Below, piece by piece: positions 1 through 7,142 of a stretch of DNA of 10,035 nt. The notes under the pieces were generated by a model, which worked only from the letters and a program-made list of their open reading frames with translations, was not told where the DNA came from and ran no database searches. Source of the DNA: Crocinitomicaceae bacterium (lineage in GTDB: Bacteria > Bacteroidota > Bacteroidia > Flavobacteriales_D > Crocinitomicaceae); the NCBI GenBank assembly GCA_023264075.1, contig JALQTG010000058.1, positions 1-10,035 on the forward strand, in the 5' to 3' direction. Both the position numbers and the translations under genes were made by a program. Each line of letters begins with the position of its first letter. Position 1 is the stretch's first letter.

Positions 1-14
1 AAATCGAGGAAATT

Positions 15-50
15 CCTAGCACAAGACCTAGCACAGTTCCTAGCACAAGA
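15..50. repeat. Three tandem 12-bp direct repeats
   Basis: Units lie at 15-26, 27-38 and 39-50. Units 1 and 3 are identical (CCTAGCACAAGA); unit 2 differs only in its last three bases (GTT). Because 12 is a multiple of three, the repeat keeps any reading frame. In the plus frame starting at base 3 it reads as a PST(R/V) tetrapeptide repeated three times, followed by RKFRE and a TAA stop at 63-65, just before the hairpin at 68-97. This would suit the low-complexity C-terminal tail of a gene entering from the left. Plus frame 1 is also open, to 81, reading LAQ repeats. Coding is therefore plausible but unproven, as the gene body is outside the window. Confidence 0.85.
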
Positions 51-62
51 AAGTTTAGGGAA

Positions 63-97
63 TAAAAAAAGGTTTCAGTGAAAACTCTGAAACCTTT
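63..97 (-). terminator. Intrinsic terminator of the tRNA-Met gene
   Basis: A perfect 11-bp inverted repeat (AAAGGTTTCAG at 68-78 against CTGAAACCTTT at 87-97) with an 8-base loop. Read on the minus strand it is followed directly by a run of T (complement of 64-70), the classic Rho-independent layout. It begins 24 bases beyond the tRNA 3' end. On the plus strand there is no T-run after the stem, so it should act mainly on the tRNA transcript. Confidence 0.88.
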
Positions 98-120
98 ACT
101 GGGATTGACTTCCCTTGTTG

Positions 121-194
121 TAGCGAGAGAGAGATTTGAACTCTCGACCTCAGGGTTATGAATCCTGCGCTCTAACCAACTGAGCTACCTCGCC
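121..194 (-). tRNA. tRNA-Met (anticodon CAT)
   Basis: The reverse complement folds as a 74-nt cloverleaf. The acceptor stem is GGCGAGG with TCTCGCT, with two G-U pairs at its ends, and the discriminator is A. The D arm begins TAGCTCAG and contains the GGTT loop. The anticodon CAT sits at 160-158. The T arm is GAGAG-TTCAAAT-CTCTC. CCA is not encoded. It lacks the three G-C pairs of an initiator anticodon stem, so it is an elongator-type tRNA with a CAT anticodon. The alternative is tRNA-Ile2, in which the C would be modified to lysidine, but the overall sequence fits Met better. The base of the loop shows an A-C mismatch (31-39). Confidence 0.93.
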
Positions 195-212
195 ATCTCA
201 TTAAATCGGGTG

Positions 213-242
213 CAAATATAATTTCTTTTTTTGTTCTTCCAA
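213..242 (-). promoter_or_regulatory. Consensus Bacteroidota promoter for tRNA-Met
   Basis: On the minus strand, TTG (complement of 240-242) is followed by exactly 19 bases and then TATATTTG (complement of 213-220). This is a full match to the TTG-N19-TAnnTTTG pattern of the Bacteroidota primary sigma factor. The tRNA 5' end at 194 lies 18 bases downstream of the -7 box, leaving room for a very short leader. The spacer is A-rich. Confidence 0.85.
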
Positions 243-338
243 GTATTACAATTAAGGTATTTTGCGAATAGTGAAAAAAAATTGTCGGATGTTAATAACC
301 TATGGTATTAATATTCTCTATTTCAGTTATCTATTTCG

Positions 339-346
339 TAATTTTG
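339..346 (+). promoter_or_regulatory. Candidate -7 element for the START-like/symporter pair
   Basis: TAATTTTG fits TAnnTTTG and lies in the 257-base gap between the tRNA and the START-like gene. No good TTG box sits 17-23 bases upstream, and the implied 5' leader would be about 100 bases. It is therefore a weak call based on the -7 box alone. Confidence 0.35.
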
Positions 347-451
347 CACACTGTTCATAAAATGCAGGTGAGAAAATAGCGTAAATCGACGAGATTGAGT
401 ATATTACAATCAACTAGTAAGTTCCCTAAAAAATACAGATAAGGTTTTATT

Positions 452-841
452 ATGTCAGAGAAAATTAAGTTTGAACAAGAATATATCTTTAAAACATCTC
501 CCAAAGTATTAACTAATTTGTTAATGACGCCGAGTGGATTGAGTGAATGGTTCGCAGATGACGTCGATATTAAAGATGATATTTTTACATTTTATTGGAA
601 CGGAAGCGAAGAATCTGCACGTTTAATATCCAAAAAGAACAATGAATTTATAAAGTTTAGATGGTTAGAAGACGAGGAGGAGGGCATTGACTCATATGTA
701 GAAATGCGTTATACTATTGACCCAATGACAAAAGAAGTAGTATTTAATCTTACATCTTTCGCTACAGAAGATGAGATGGAAGAGGTGCAGCTATATTGGG
801 AAAATGCAATCGGTGATTTGCGTCGAATGATTGGCGCCTAA
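452..841 (+). CDS. START-like (SRPBCC/AHSA1-like fold) small protein
   Basis: A 129-residue soluble protein. The pattern is that of a small helix-grip protein of the START/Bet v1-like superfamily. An N-terminal strand (KFEQEYIFKTSPKVL) leads into a helix and a 'TPSGLSEWFADDV' motif at about 27-39, as in AHSA1/START-like proteins, followed by antiparallel strands and a long C-terminal helix (about 105-127). I know proteins of this size and pattern as a Bacteroidota 'START-like domain' family. Superfamily members bind hydrophobic ligands or assist other proteins, but the role of this one is unknown. It is very acidic, with runs such as DEEEG and EDEMEE. The ATG at 452 follows an A/T-rich leader without Shine-Dalgarno. 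The symporter starts 23 bases after its stop, so the two are probably cotranscribed. Confidence 0.85.
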   Translation: MSEKIKFEQEYIFKTSPKVLTNLLMTPSGLSEWFADDVDIKDDIFTFYWNGSEESARLISKKNNEFIKFRWLEDEEEGIDSYVEMRYTIDPMTKEVVFNLTSFATEDEMEEVQLYWENAIGDLRRMIGA

Positions 842-864
842 TATCGTTAGAACTCTCATCGTTT

Positions 865-2352
865 ATGTCGGGAATTTCTATTCTGATTATTATTATTGCT
901 TACTTTTTGGTTCTCATGGGTATATCCTATTTGACGTCGAAAGGTGCGAAAAACGATACTTTCTTCTCAGGAAACAAATCTTCTAAATGGTATTTAGTAA
1001 GCTTTGGGATGATTGGTGCCTCGCTCTCTGGAATAACATTTATTTCTGTTCCCGGAATGGTTGGTACGGAGGGGTTCTCTTACATGCAAATGGTAATCGG
1101 TTATATGCTGGGGTACGCAGTCATCGCATTTGTTCTTTTGCCTCTTTATTATCGACTCAATCTTACTTCAATCTATTCTTACCTTGGTAATAGATATGGA
1201 GAAAATACGCATCGGGTGGGTGCAAGCTTCTTTTTATTGTCACGCATTTTAGGTGCTTCCGTTCGACTATTCCTAGTAGCTGATGTATTGGATTATTTTG
1301 TCTTAAGTCGCTATGGCATTAGCTTTGAGATTTCGGTACTCATTACGCTTTTATTGATTTATGTCTATACCTACCGCGGAGGAATAAAAACAATTGTGTG
1401 GACAGATACCCTTCAAACCACATTTATGCTTTTATCTTTAGTAATTAGTGTCTACTTAATCTATACGGCACTGGGTTCGGAAGCAACAAACGATGGATTG
1501 AGGAGGTTGGGATTGGTAGACTGGTTTATAACGGAGGATATCGGAAAAAGCAATTATTGGCTTAAAGGAATATTAGGTGGTTTTTTTATTACCGTTGCAA
1601 TGACAGGTCTAGATCAGGATATGATGCAAAAAAACTTAACCTGTAAGAATGAAAAAGAAGCGAAAAAGAACATGATATGGTTCTCGGTGATTTTATTTGG
1701 TGTAAACTTTATTTTTCTTTTATTGGGTGCGCTTTTGTATTTATTCATGGATAGCCAACCAGACATTCAAACTGCATTTCAAGGAATGGATGAGGCGAGT
1801 CGCGCAGATCGGCTCTTTCCATTAATTGCACTTTCTGGAGCACAGGGACTAGGGATGGAGGGCTTGATTGGAATACTTTTTATTCTGGGACTAGTTGCGG
1901 CGGCCTATTCAAGCGCTGACTCAGCGCTCACCTCGCTCACGACATCTGCCAGTGTAGATGTTTTCCGAGTAGATCAATTAGAAGATCAAGAAAAAGCGGA
2001 GCGCCAACGGAAAATGATACACATAGGAATGACTGTTATTCTCTTTTTTGTTATTCTTTTGGCAAACGCTTTTAAAGAGCAAAATGTCATCAACACCTTA
2101 TTTAAAATGGCAGGATATACCTACGGACCGCTATTGGGGCTCTTCTTTTTTGGTATCATCTCTAAACGGCAAGTTAGTGATCACCTAACGTGGGTAGTAT
2201 GTGTAGTTGTTCCCGTAGTATGTTATATATATAAAACGTATGAACAACAGTTGTTTCCAGGTTATGTGACGGGACATGAGTTACTCGGAATAAACGGCAT
2301 CCTCTGTTTCTTCGCATTGTTTGCGCTATCGAAGTCACCACTTAAAGGATAA
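865..2352 (+). CDS. Sodium:solute symporter family (SSF/SLC5) permease
   Basis: A 495-residue inner-membrane protein with about 13 hydrophobic segments, the usual size and layout for SSF transporters that couple solute uptake to Na+ entry. Family hallmarks visible are GASLSGITFISVPG at about 51-64 (the unwound TM1 region), RGGIKTIVWTDTLQ at 171-184, DQDMMQKNLTCKNEKEA at about 250-266, and YSSADSALTSLTTS at 348-361. The last carries the Ser/Thr residues at the place of the Na2 sodium site in characterised homologues. Substrate cannot be told from sequence; sugars, amino acids, pantothenate, proline and others are all known in the family. The ATG at 865 gives an N-terminus that is immediately a transmembrane helix, as expected. 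It follows the START-like gene and converges on the TauE-type gene. Confidence 0.93.
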   Translation: MSGISILIIIIAYFLVLMGISYLTSKGAKNDTFFSGNKSSKWYLVSFGMIGASLSGITFISVPGMVGTEGFSYMQMVIGYMLGYAVIAFVLLPLYYRLNLTSIYSYLGNRYGENTHRVGASFFLLSRILGASVRLFLVADVLDYFVLSRYGISFEISVLITLLLIYVYTYRGGIKTIVWTDTLQTTFMLLSLVISVYLIYTALGSEATNDGLRRLGLVDWFITEDIGKSNYWLKGILGGFFITVAMTGLDQDMMQKNLTCKNEKEAKKNMIWFSVILFGVNFIFLLLGALLYLFMDSQPDIQTAFQGMDEASRADRLFPLIALSGAQGLGMEGLIGILFILGLVAAAYSSADSALTSLTTSASVDVFRVDQLEDQEKAERQRKMIHIGMTVILFFVILLANAFKEQNVINTLFKMAGYTYGPLLGLFFFGIISKRQVSDHLTWVVCVVVPVVCYIYKTYEQQLFPGYVTGHELLGINGILCFFALFALSKSPLKG

Positions 2353-2370
2353 ACGTAACGTACTTTAAGT
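2340..2370. terminator. Weak hairpin between convergent genes
   Basis: A perfect 8-bp inverted repeat (ACTTAAAG at 2340-2347, CTTTAAGT at 2363-2370) brackets the symporter stop codon. A short T-run (2376-2380) follows on the plus strand. The stem is A/T-rich and the loop is 15 bases, so termination would be weak. It is the only candidate between the two convergent genes. Confidence 0.3.
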
Positions 2371-2387
2371 TCCTGTTTTTGGTATAA

Positions 2388-3191
2388 TCATCTTTTTACA
2401 AAGAATTCCATATAAAAGATGAAGATTGCCATCACAAAAATGAAATAGCCAAAACCTTTCTTTAACTTTTTTCCATCGATAAAGTTGCTGAGATAAGTTC
2501 CTATGAATATTCCAGCAACTGACGCGACAGTAAATGTAAGGAGTAAAGTCCAATCAATAGTCAAGGTAATTGCATCCCCTAAGAAAAATCCAAGAAGCGA
2601 CTTAAAGGCAATGATGATGAGGGATGTTCCAACAGCTATTTTCATATCAATGTTGGCCAAAATCACTAATGCTGGAATGATTAAAAATCCTCCCCCAGCT
2701 CCTATCAAACCTGTAATTCCTCCAACGAGAAGTCCCTCGATCAATATCAAAGGATAATTGTATTTAGTTTCTCCAGTACGTTCTTTTTTGTCTTTTTTCT
2801 CTCGAATCATGGAAATACCTGCAGGAATCATAAGCACAGCAAACAAGCCAAACATGGCCATACGACGTGTGAACTCAAAATCTCCAATCGTAAGCATGAC
2901 ATCTGGCAACATGGGCACTACGAACTTCCGTACGAGTGTAACTCCAATAATAGAAGGAATACCAAAAACAATTGCTGTTTTCCAATCAACGCTTCCTTTC
3001 ATGTGTTGTTGAATTCCACCAACTAATGCTGAAAAACCTACCACGAAAAGTGAGTAGGCTGTTGCGAATTTCGCATCTAATAAAAATAAATACGCCAATA
3101 CGGGAACGGCTAAAATAGATCCGCCTCCTCCAATTAAACCTAAAGAGATTCCAATAACTAATGCGCTGATATAACCAAATACTTCTAACAC
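2388..3191 (-). CDS. TauE/SafE family (sulfite exporter-type) membrane permease
   Basis: A 267-residue integral membrane protein with about eight hydrophobic segments. It shows the internal duplication typical of TauE/SafE permeases. Glycine-rich motifs begin each half: SLGLIGGGGSILAVPVL at about 16-32 and ITGLIGAGGGFLIIPAL at about 159-175. A charged cytoplasmic loop (REKKDKKERTGE, 130-141) separates the halves. Family members export or import sulfite, sulfonates or other small anions; the substrate here is not determinable. The start is a GTG at 3191, because the in-frame stop at 3198-3200 leaves no upstream ATG and the first helix begins at once. No sulfur-metabolism gene adjoins it. It is transcribed alone, convergent with the symporter and divergent from dapD. 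Confidence 0.9.
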   Translation of the reverse strand: MLEVFGYISALVIGISLGLIGGGGSILAVPVLAYLFLLDAKFATAYSLFVVGFSALVGGIQQHMKGSVDWKTAIVFGIPSIIGVTLVRKFVVPMLPDVMLTIGDFEFTRRMAMFGLFAVLMIPAGISMIREKKDKKERTGETKYNYPLILIEGLLVGGITGLIGAGGGFLIIPALVILANIDMKIAVGTSLIIIAFKSLLGFFLGDAITLTIDWTLLLTFTVASVAGIFIGTYLSNFIDGKKLKKGFGYFIFVMAIFIFYMEFFVKR

Positions 3192-3209
3192 TGCTTCTTA
3201 TTTTTTTGA

Positions 3210-3217
3210 CAAAGTTA
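3210..3217 (-). promoter_or_regulatory. Candidate -7 element for the TauE-type gene
   Basis: The minus strand reads TAACTTTG here, matching TAnnTTTG, with its 3' edge 19 bases before the GTG start. This implies a leader of only about a dozen bases. No clean TTG lies at the right distance upstream. A 6-bp inverted repeat (GTTAGC 3214-3219, GCTAAC 3231-3236) overlaps the box and the spacer. Confidence 0.5.
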
Positions 3218-3424
3218 GCGTGAACTAATGGCTAACAGCGTAACGTATGTTACACTGATGTATCGCGCTTTACTCATCGAGGCTCAAAATACATAAAATC
3301 ATTGTGTTAGAAGAAGACCTTCAGTTCTTTAATTTTTGTAGCCACGAAAATGGGGTGTTATTTCAGGGCTAAATTTATTCTCAGATGAACAATCTTTGGG
3401 GGACCTGTGAAATTTCGTGAATTA

Positions 3425-3456
3425 TTGCAGTCTAAAGAAGAACCCTTTTATCTTTG
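3425..3456 (+). promoter_or_regulatory. Bacteroidota-type promoter of dapD
   Basis: TTG at 3425-3427 is followed by 21 bases and TATCTTTG at 3449-3456, a full match to the TAnnTTTG box with acceptable spacing. The dapD ATG lies 17 bases after the box, giving a leader of roughly ten bases. The rest of the 282-base gap (3192-3473) shows only the TauE-side promoter and small inverted repeats; I see no RNA gene or riboswitch in it. Confidence 0.75.
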
Positions 3457-3473
3457 TGGTATAAATTAAAGAC

Positions 3474-4283
3474 ATGAAAAATAGTATAGAAGCGGCTTGG
3501 GAGAACAGAGAGTTACTGAGCGAGTCAAACACTATAAGCGCGATCGAAGCCGTTATTGAGGAGATTGATAAGGGGAGACTTCGCGTTGCTGAACCGCTGC
3601 CTGATGGTTCTTGGCAAGTGAATGAATGGGTGAAGAAAGCCGTAGTGATGTATTTTCCTATTCGAAAAATGGAGACGATTGAGGTCGGTCCTTTTGAATT
3701 TCACGATAAAATGGCGCTGAAAAAGGGGTATAAAGAATTGGGAGTTCGCGTTGTTCCGCATGCAGTTGCGCGCTATGGAGCGTATATATCAAGTGGTGTT
3801 ATATTAATGCCATCATATGTGAATATCGGAGCATATGTCGACGAAGGGACTATGGTAGACACCTGGGCTACTGTGGGTTCATGTGCTCAAATTGGAAAGC
3901 ATGTCCATTTAAGTGGTGGGGTAGGTATAGGAGGTGTACTCGAACCTCTTCAAGCGGCACCGGTGATTATTGAGGACAATGCATTTGTTGGTTCTCGCTG
4001 TATCGTTGTAGAAGGTGTTCGCGTAGAGCGTGAGGCAGTTTTAGGTGCGAATGTGGTTTTGACGAAGTCAACTAAAATCATAGATGTTACCGGTACTGAG
4101 CCAGTCGAGTACAAAGGTATAGTCCCCGCTCGAAGCGTAGTAATTCCTGGATCATATACTAAGCATTTTCCTGCTGGTGACTACCAAGTACCTTGTGCAT
4201 TAATTATTGGAAAAAGAAAGGAGAGTACAGATTTAAAGACATCCTTAAACGACGCACTTCGAGAGCATAATGTCGCGGTTTAA
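3474..4283 (+). CDS. dapD: 2,3,4,5-tetrahydropyridine-2,6-dicarboxylate N-succinyltransferase
   Basis: A 269-residue enzyme that transfers a succinyl group from succinyl-CoA to tetrahydrodipicolinate, the committed step of the succinylase route to meso-diaminopimelate and lysine in the cytoplasm. Its size is close to the E. coli protein (about 274). An N-terminal helical domain (1-90) is followed by a left-handed beta-helix of hexapeptide repeats (about 100-225: VDTWATVGSCAQIG, VHLSGGVGIGG, VIIEDNAFVGS). Signature stretches are RVVPHAVARYGAYI (92-105) and LEPLQAAPVIIED (156-168). Asp129 in MVDTW and Glu180 in VVEGV lie where catalytic acidic residues have been proposed in DapD; this is by position only. 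It is a single gene with its own promoter, and no other dap gene is in view. It converges on the signalling operon. Confidence 0.97.
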   Translation: MKNSIEAAWENRELLSESNTISAIEAVIEEIDKGRLRVAEPLPDGSWQVNEWVKKAVVMYFPIRKMETIEVGPFEFHDKMALKKGYKELGVRVVPHAVARYGAYISSGVILMPSYVNIGAYVDEGTMVDTWATVGSCAQIGKHVHLSGGVGIGGVLEPLQAAPVIIEDNAFVGSRCIVVEGVRVEREAVLGANVVLTKSTKIIDVTGTEPVEYKGIVPARSVVIPGSYTKHFPAGDYQVPCALIIGKRKESTDLKTSLNDALREHNVAV

Positions 4284-4299
4284 GACCTACTTTTTATAT

Positions 4300-5727
4300 T
4301 TACAAAACAATCTCAAACGCGGTTCCTTTTCCTAAGGTTGATTTTACTTTGATCTTTCCTTTATGCATGCTAACAATATTATGAGTTGCTGTCATTCCTA
4401 ATCCAAGACCATCTTTTCGTTTAGAGTAAAAAGGTTCGAACAAATTGTTTTGAGTTTCCTCATCCATTCCTTTTCCATTGTCCTCTATACGAATAACGGG
4501 ATTACCATTTTTAACACCAAGGTGCACCAGAAGCCGCGGTGATTCATTTTCGTTCATTGCTTCAATCGCATTGATGATAATGTTGACAAACGCAATTTTT
4601 AATTTTTCTGGATCCCACTTACCAGTAATTTTGGGATCATCGAATGTATACTTAAAATCGACCTGTTTTAAGTCAATACGGTCTTTGCAAAATTCAATTG
4701 CACGTTCAATAACTTCATTCATACAAGCTGGAACGACTTCAAGTGTTGCTGGTTTGGCACTGGTTAGCAAATCATCAATCAGTTTAGCAATTCGATGCGC
4801 ATTTCGACCAATCATTTCACAATATATATTGACCTCCTCGTTTTCTTCACCAACGATCTCTTTTAATTCACCAATGGCCAAGTTAATGTTTGTAAGCGGG
4901 TTCCTTACCTCATGAGCGATAATCCGCGCCATTCGACCGGTCATGCTTAATTTCTCCATTCGTTGTATTTCTTCTTGTGCCGACATTAGCTTCGTAACGT
5001 CGTTTATGGCAACATGAAAGAAGTGTTGGCCAGGGTGATTGTCATTGGGTAATGCAGCGAGGGAGAGAATTACTGTTTTTCGCTTGTCTTGAATATTTAG
5101 CATAGTTTTCCATCCTTTGACGTATCCATCTTCTTCTATTTTTGCAAGCAAAAGGCGATAATCAAAATCATACAGAAAGAATGATTTGAAGTTACGCGGG
5201 ATTTCTTTTTGCCCTTTGAAAAATAACTTGGCAAAGGCGGAATTGAATTCCATTATGTGAAAGTCATGATCTAAAATCACGACTGGCTCCATGCTTAATT
5301 CGAATAAACTCCGGTATTTTTTTTCCTGTTCTTTAATTGATTTTTGCTGACGATAGCGTTCGATAGCATAGCGAAGTGTTCGCTCCAGCGTGTCAACTTT
5401 TACTTCACTTTTTATGATGAAGTCAGATGCCCCATTCCGCATAGCCTCTTGGTCTACGCGTTCATTTTTCGCACCAGTTAGAAGAATAAGAGGTTTGTCT
5501 ACATCAGCGGCACGTGCTTGTTGAATAAGATCTAATCCTTCTCCTTTACCGAGGAAGTGATCAATCAGGTAGATGTCATGCTTATTCTCCAATATGTCGT
5601 TCAGTGCTTCATCAAAATCGGACGACCAATGCACGTCATAAGTGGCTTCCGTAATTTTGGATAAATAGTGCTTTACGATAAGGTAATCGTCTTCGTCATC
5701 CTCAATAATCAATACTTTTATATTCAT
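4300..5727 (-). CDS. REC-PAS-histidine kinase (receiver-controlled soluble kinase)
   Basis: A 475-residue cytoplasmic kinase; no membrane segment is seen. Receiver domain (about 3-120): acidic pair Asp10/Asp11, phospho-acceptor Asp56 in LIDHFLG, Thr84 and Lys106 all present, so it should be phosphorylatable. PAS domain (about 138-250) starts YRSLFELSMEPVVILD. HisKA: the H-box AHEVRNPLTN has His272. The ATPase has the N box with Asn386, DNGKGM at 416-421, FEPFYSKR and GLGLGM. All catalytic elements are intact. The receiver at the N-terminus implies that another kinase controls this one's activity. It is the last gene of the four-gene operon, starting 3 bases after the CHASE3-type kinase gene, whose product is the obvious candidate phosphodonor (inference). 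It ends 16 bases from dapD with no clear terminator hairpin between them. Confidence 0.93.
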   Translation of the reverse strand: MNIKVLIIEDDEDDYLIVKHYLSKITEATYDVHWSSDFDEALNDILENKHDIYLIDHFLGKGEGLDLIQQARAADVDKPLILLTGAKNERVDQEAMRNGASDFIIKSEVKVDTLERTLRYAIERYRQQKSIKEQEKKYRSLFELSMEPVVILDHDFHIMEFNSAFAKLFFKGQKEIPRNFKSFFLYDFDYRLLLAKIEEDGYVKGWKTMLNIQDKRKTVILSLAALPNDNHPGQHFFHVAINDVTKLMSAQEEIQRMEKLSMTGRMARIIAHEVRNPLTNINLAIGELKEIVGEENEEVNIYCEMIGRNAHRIAKLIDDLLTSAKPATLEVVPACMNEVIERAIEFCKDRIDLKQVDFKYTFDDPKITGKWDPEKLKIAFVNIIINAIEAMNENESPRLLVHLGVKNGNPVIRIEDNGKGMDEETQNNLFEPFYSKRKDGLGLGMTATHNIVSMHKGKIKVKSTLGKGTAFEIVL

Positions 5728-5730
5728 GTG

Positions 5731-7137
5731 TTAGTCTTTAGGTAAAAATATCGAAAAGGTAGCCCCTTCCTTTTCTATTCCTGATGCGGATAAATCACCA
5801 CGGTGTTGTTCACAAATTTTCTTACAGATGGAAAGTCCTATACCGGTACCTTCATATTCAGAGCGACCATGAAGACGCTGAAAGATAAGAAAGATCTTAT
5901 CCGAGTAATCATTGCTGAATCCGATTCCATTGTCTGCGACGTCAATTTTCCAATAGGTACGCTCGGCGATTAGGTTGACGTTCATCGCATCTACCTCTTT
6001 TCCTGAAATAGATGTAGCAGAGATTGTGATGAATGGGGAGCGGTTCGGTTCGTGAAACTTAATTGCATTACTAATTAAATTTTGAAATAGCTGATGCATT
6101 TGGGATGTATTCGCAGAGATTGTAGGTAATTCACCAATTTGGAAGGTGGCTTTTTCTCGGTCAATAGAAAACTTTAAATCAAGGCATACAGTATTAACAA
6201 TAGCATTTAAATCAACAGATTCAAATGTTTCTATCGGACGCGAAATACGGGAGTAGGATAGCAAGTCATTGATTAATTGCTGCATACGTGATGCAGAGTT
6301 TTGCATTCGTTCTACATGCTTTAAGACAAGTTCATGATCTGGAGTGGAATTTTTCAACTCTTCAGAGATTAAGTCCCCAAACGTTCTAATTTTTCGAAGA
6401 GGTTCGTTTAGGTCGTGCGAAGCAACATAGGCAAAACTTTCTAAATTTTCGTTCATAGACTTCAATTCAATGTTGAATTGAGCAATCTCTTGGGCATTTT
6501 TTTCATTAATAAGAATTTCTTGGCGCATTTTGTTGAAGCTATAGATAACAATAATTAACATTACTAGACCAAAGAAGGTGAGCAGCAATAATGTGTTCTC
6601 AGCAGAATGTAGTACTCGTTTTTTATTATCTTCTCTGCGCTGTGCAATGGCTTCTCTGATATCGAATAATACTTCGCTTATCTCATCCACAAGTAATCCA
6701 CCTTGTTCAATCATATCAAGATGCTGCTGTTGATTGGTATGATGAAGAGAGTCAGATTTAACCAACTTTTGAATATGATTTAAACGTTCGTGAATAAGTG
6801 TATCTAATTTGTCTAAATGTGCAATTGCCAAATCATTTGCTCGACACAGTTCATCAAGTTCTTGAAATTGTCGATTAAATGTACATGTAAGTCCTTTGAA
6901 TTTGACGTATGTATCTTCACCTTTTGTGAGCATGTAGCCATAAGCATATGATTCCATGCGGTAAGCAGATTTCAAAATGGCATCTGCCTCTTCGGTGATT
7001 TGACCGTAAAGGTCTGCTTGTTCTCCAGAATAATTGGTTTTATTTAAATAGAACAACGAGGTCATATAATACCCTGAAATGAGTACCATGGCTAACACTA
7101 GAAAATAATTGTAGTAACTTAACTTTTTCTTTGCCAT
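5731..7137 (-). CDS. Membrane sensor histidine kinase with CHASE3-like periplasmic domain
   Basis: A 468-residue kinase. A transmembrane helix at about 10-31 and another at about 181-200 enclose an all-helical extracytoplasmic domain of about 150 residues. Its position, size and features such as YAYGYMLTKGEDTY resemble CHASE3. A short coiled linker (205-232) leads to HisKA with H-box ASHDLNEPLRKI (His241), of the HDLxEPLR type shared with phytochrome-like kinases. The ATPase has the N box (Asn357 in NLISNAIKF), DNGIGF at 402-407, FLIFQRLHG and GTGIGLSI. All catalytic motifs are intact. The ligand sensed by CHASE3 domains is generally unknown. It lies 5 bases after the sigma-54 regulator gene and 3 bases before the REC-PAS kinase gene, so it is very likely cotranscribed and a cognate partner. 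Confidence 0.92.
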   Translation of the reverse strand: MAKKKLSYYNYFLVLAMVLISGYYMTSLFYLNKTNYSGEQADLYGQITEEADAILKSAYRMESYAYGYMLTKGEDTYVKFKGLTCTFNRQFQELDELCRANDLAIAHLDKLDTLIHERLNHIQKLVKSDSLHHTNQQQHLDMIEQGGLLVDEISEVLFDIREAIAQRREDNKKRVLHSAENTLLLLTFFGLVMLIIVIYSFNKMRQEILINEKNAQEIAQFNIELKSMNENLESFAYVASHDLNEPLRKIRTFGDLISEELKNSTPDHELVLKHVERMQNSASRMQQLINDLLSYSRISRPIETFESVDLNAIVNTVCLDLKFSIDREKATFQIGELPTISANTSQMHQLFQNLISNAIKFHEPNRSPFITISATSISGKEVDAMNVNLIAERTYWKIDVADNGIGFSNDYSDKIFLIFQRLHGRSEYEGTGIGLSICKKICEQHRGDLSASGIEKEGATFSIFLPKD

Positions 7138-7142
7138 TGATA

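Noticed and set aside
2503..3012. Two consecutive plus-strand open frames of 84 codons each
   Set aside because: Both are antisense to the TauE/SafE gene and read as Ser/Pro/Ile-rich shadow sequence.
3385..3420. Possible 11-codon leader peptide upstream of dapD
   Set aside because: It lies upstream of the likely dapD transcription start, has no run of lysine codons, and no attenuator hairpin follows it.
4750..4775. TGGCAC sequence resembling a sigma-54 -24 box
   Set aside because: The downstream part does not give GC at the required 10-base spacing from GG, and the site is inside a coding region.
4478..4915. Plus-strand open frame of 145 codons
   Set aside because: It is wholly antisense to the histidine kinase domain of the REC-PAS kinase, whose H, N and G motifs are intact. 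The antisense translation has no recognisable domain.
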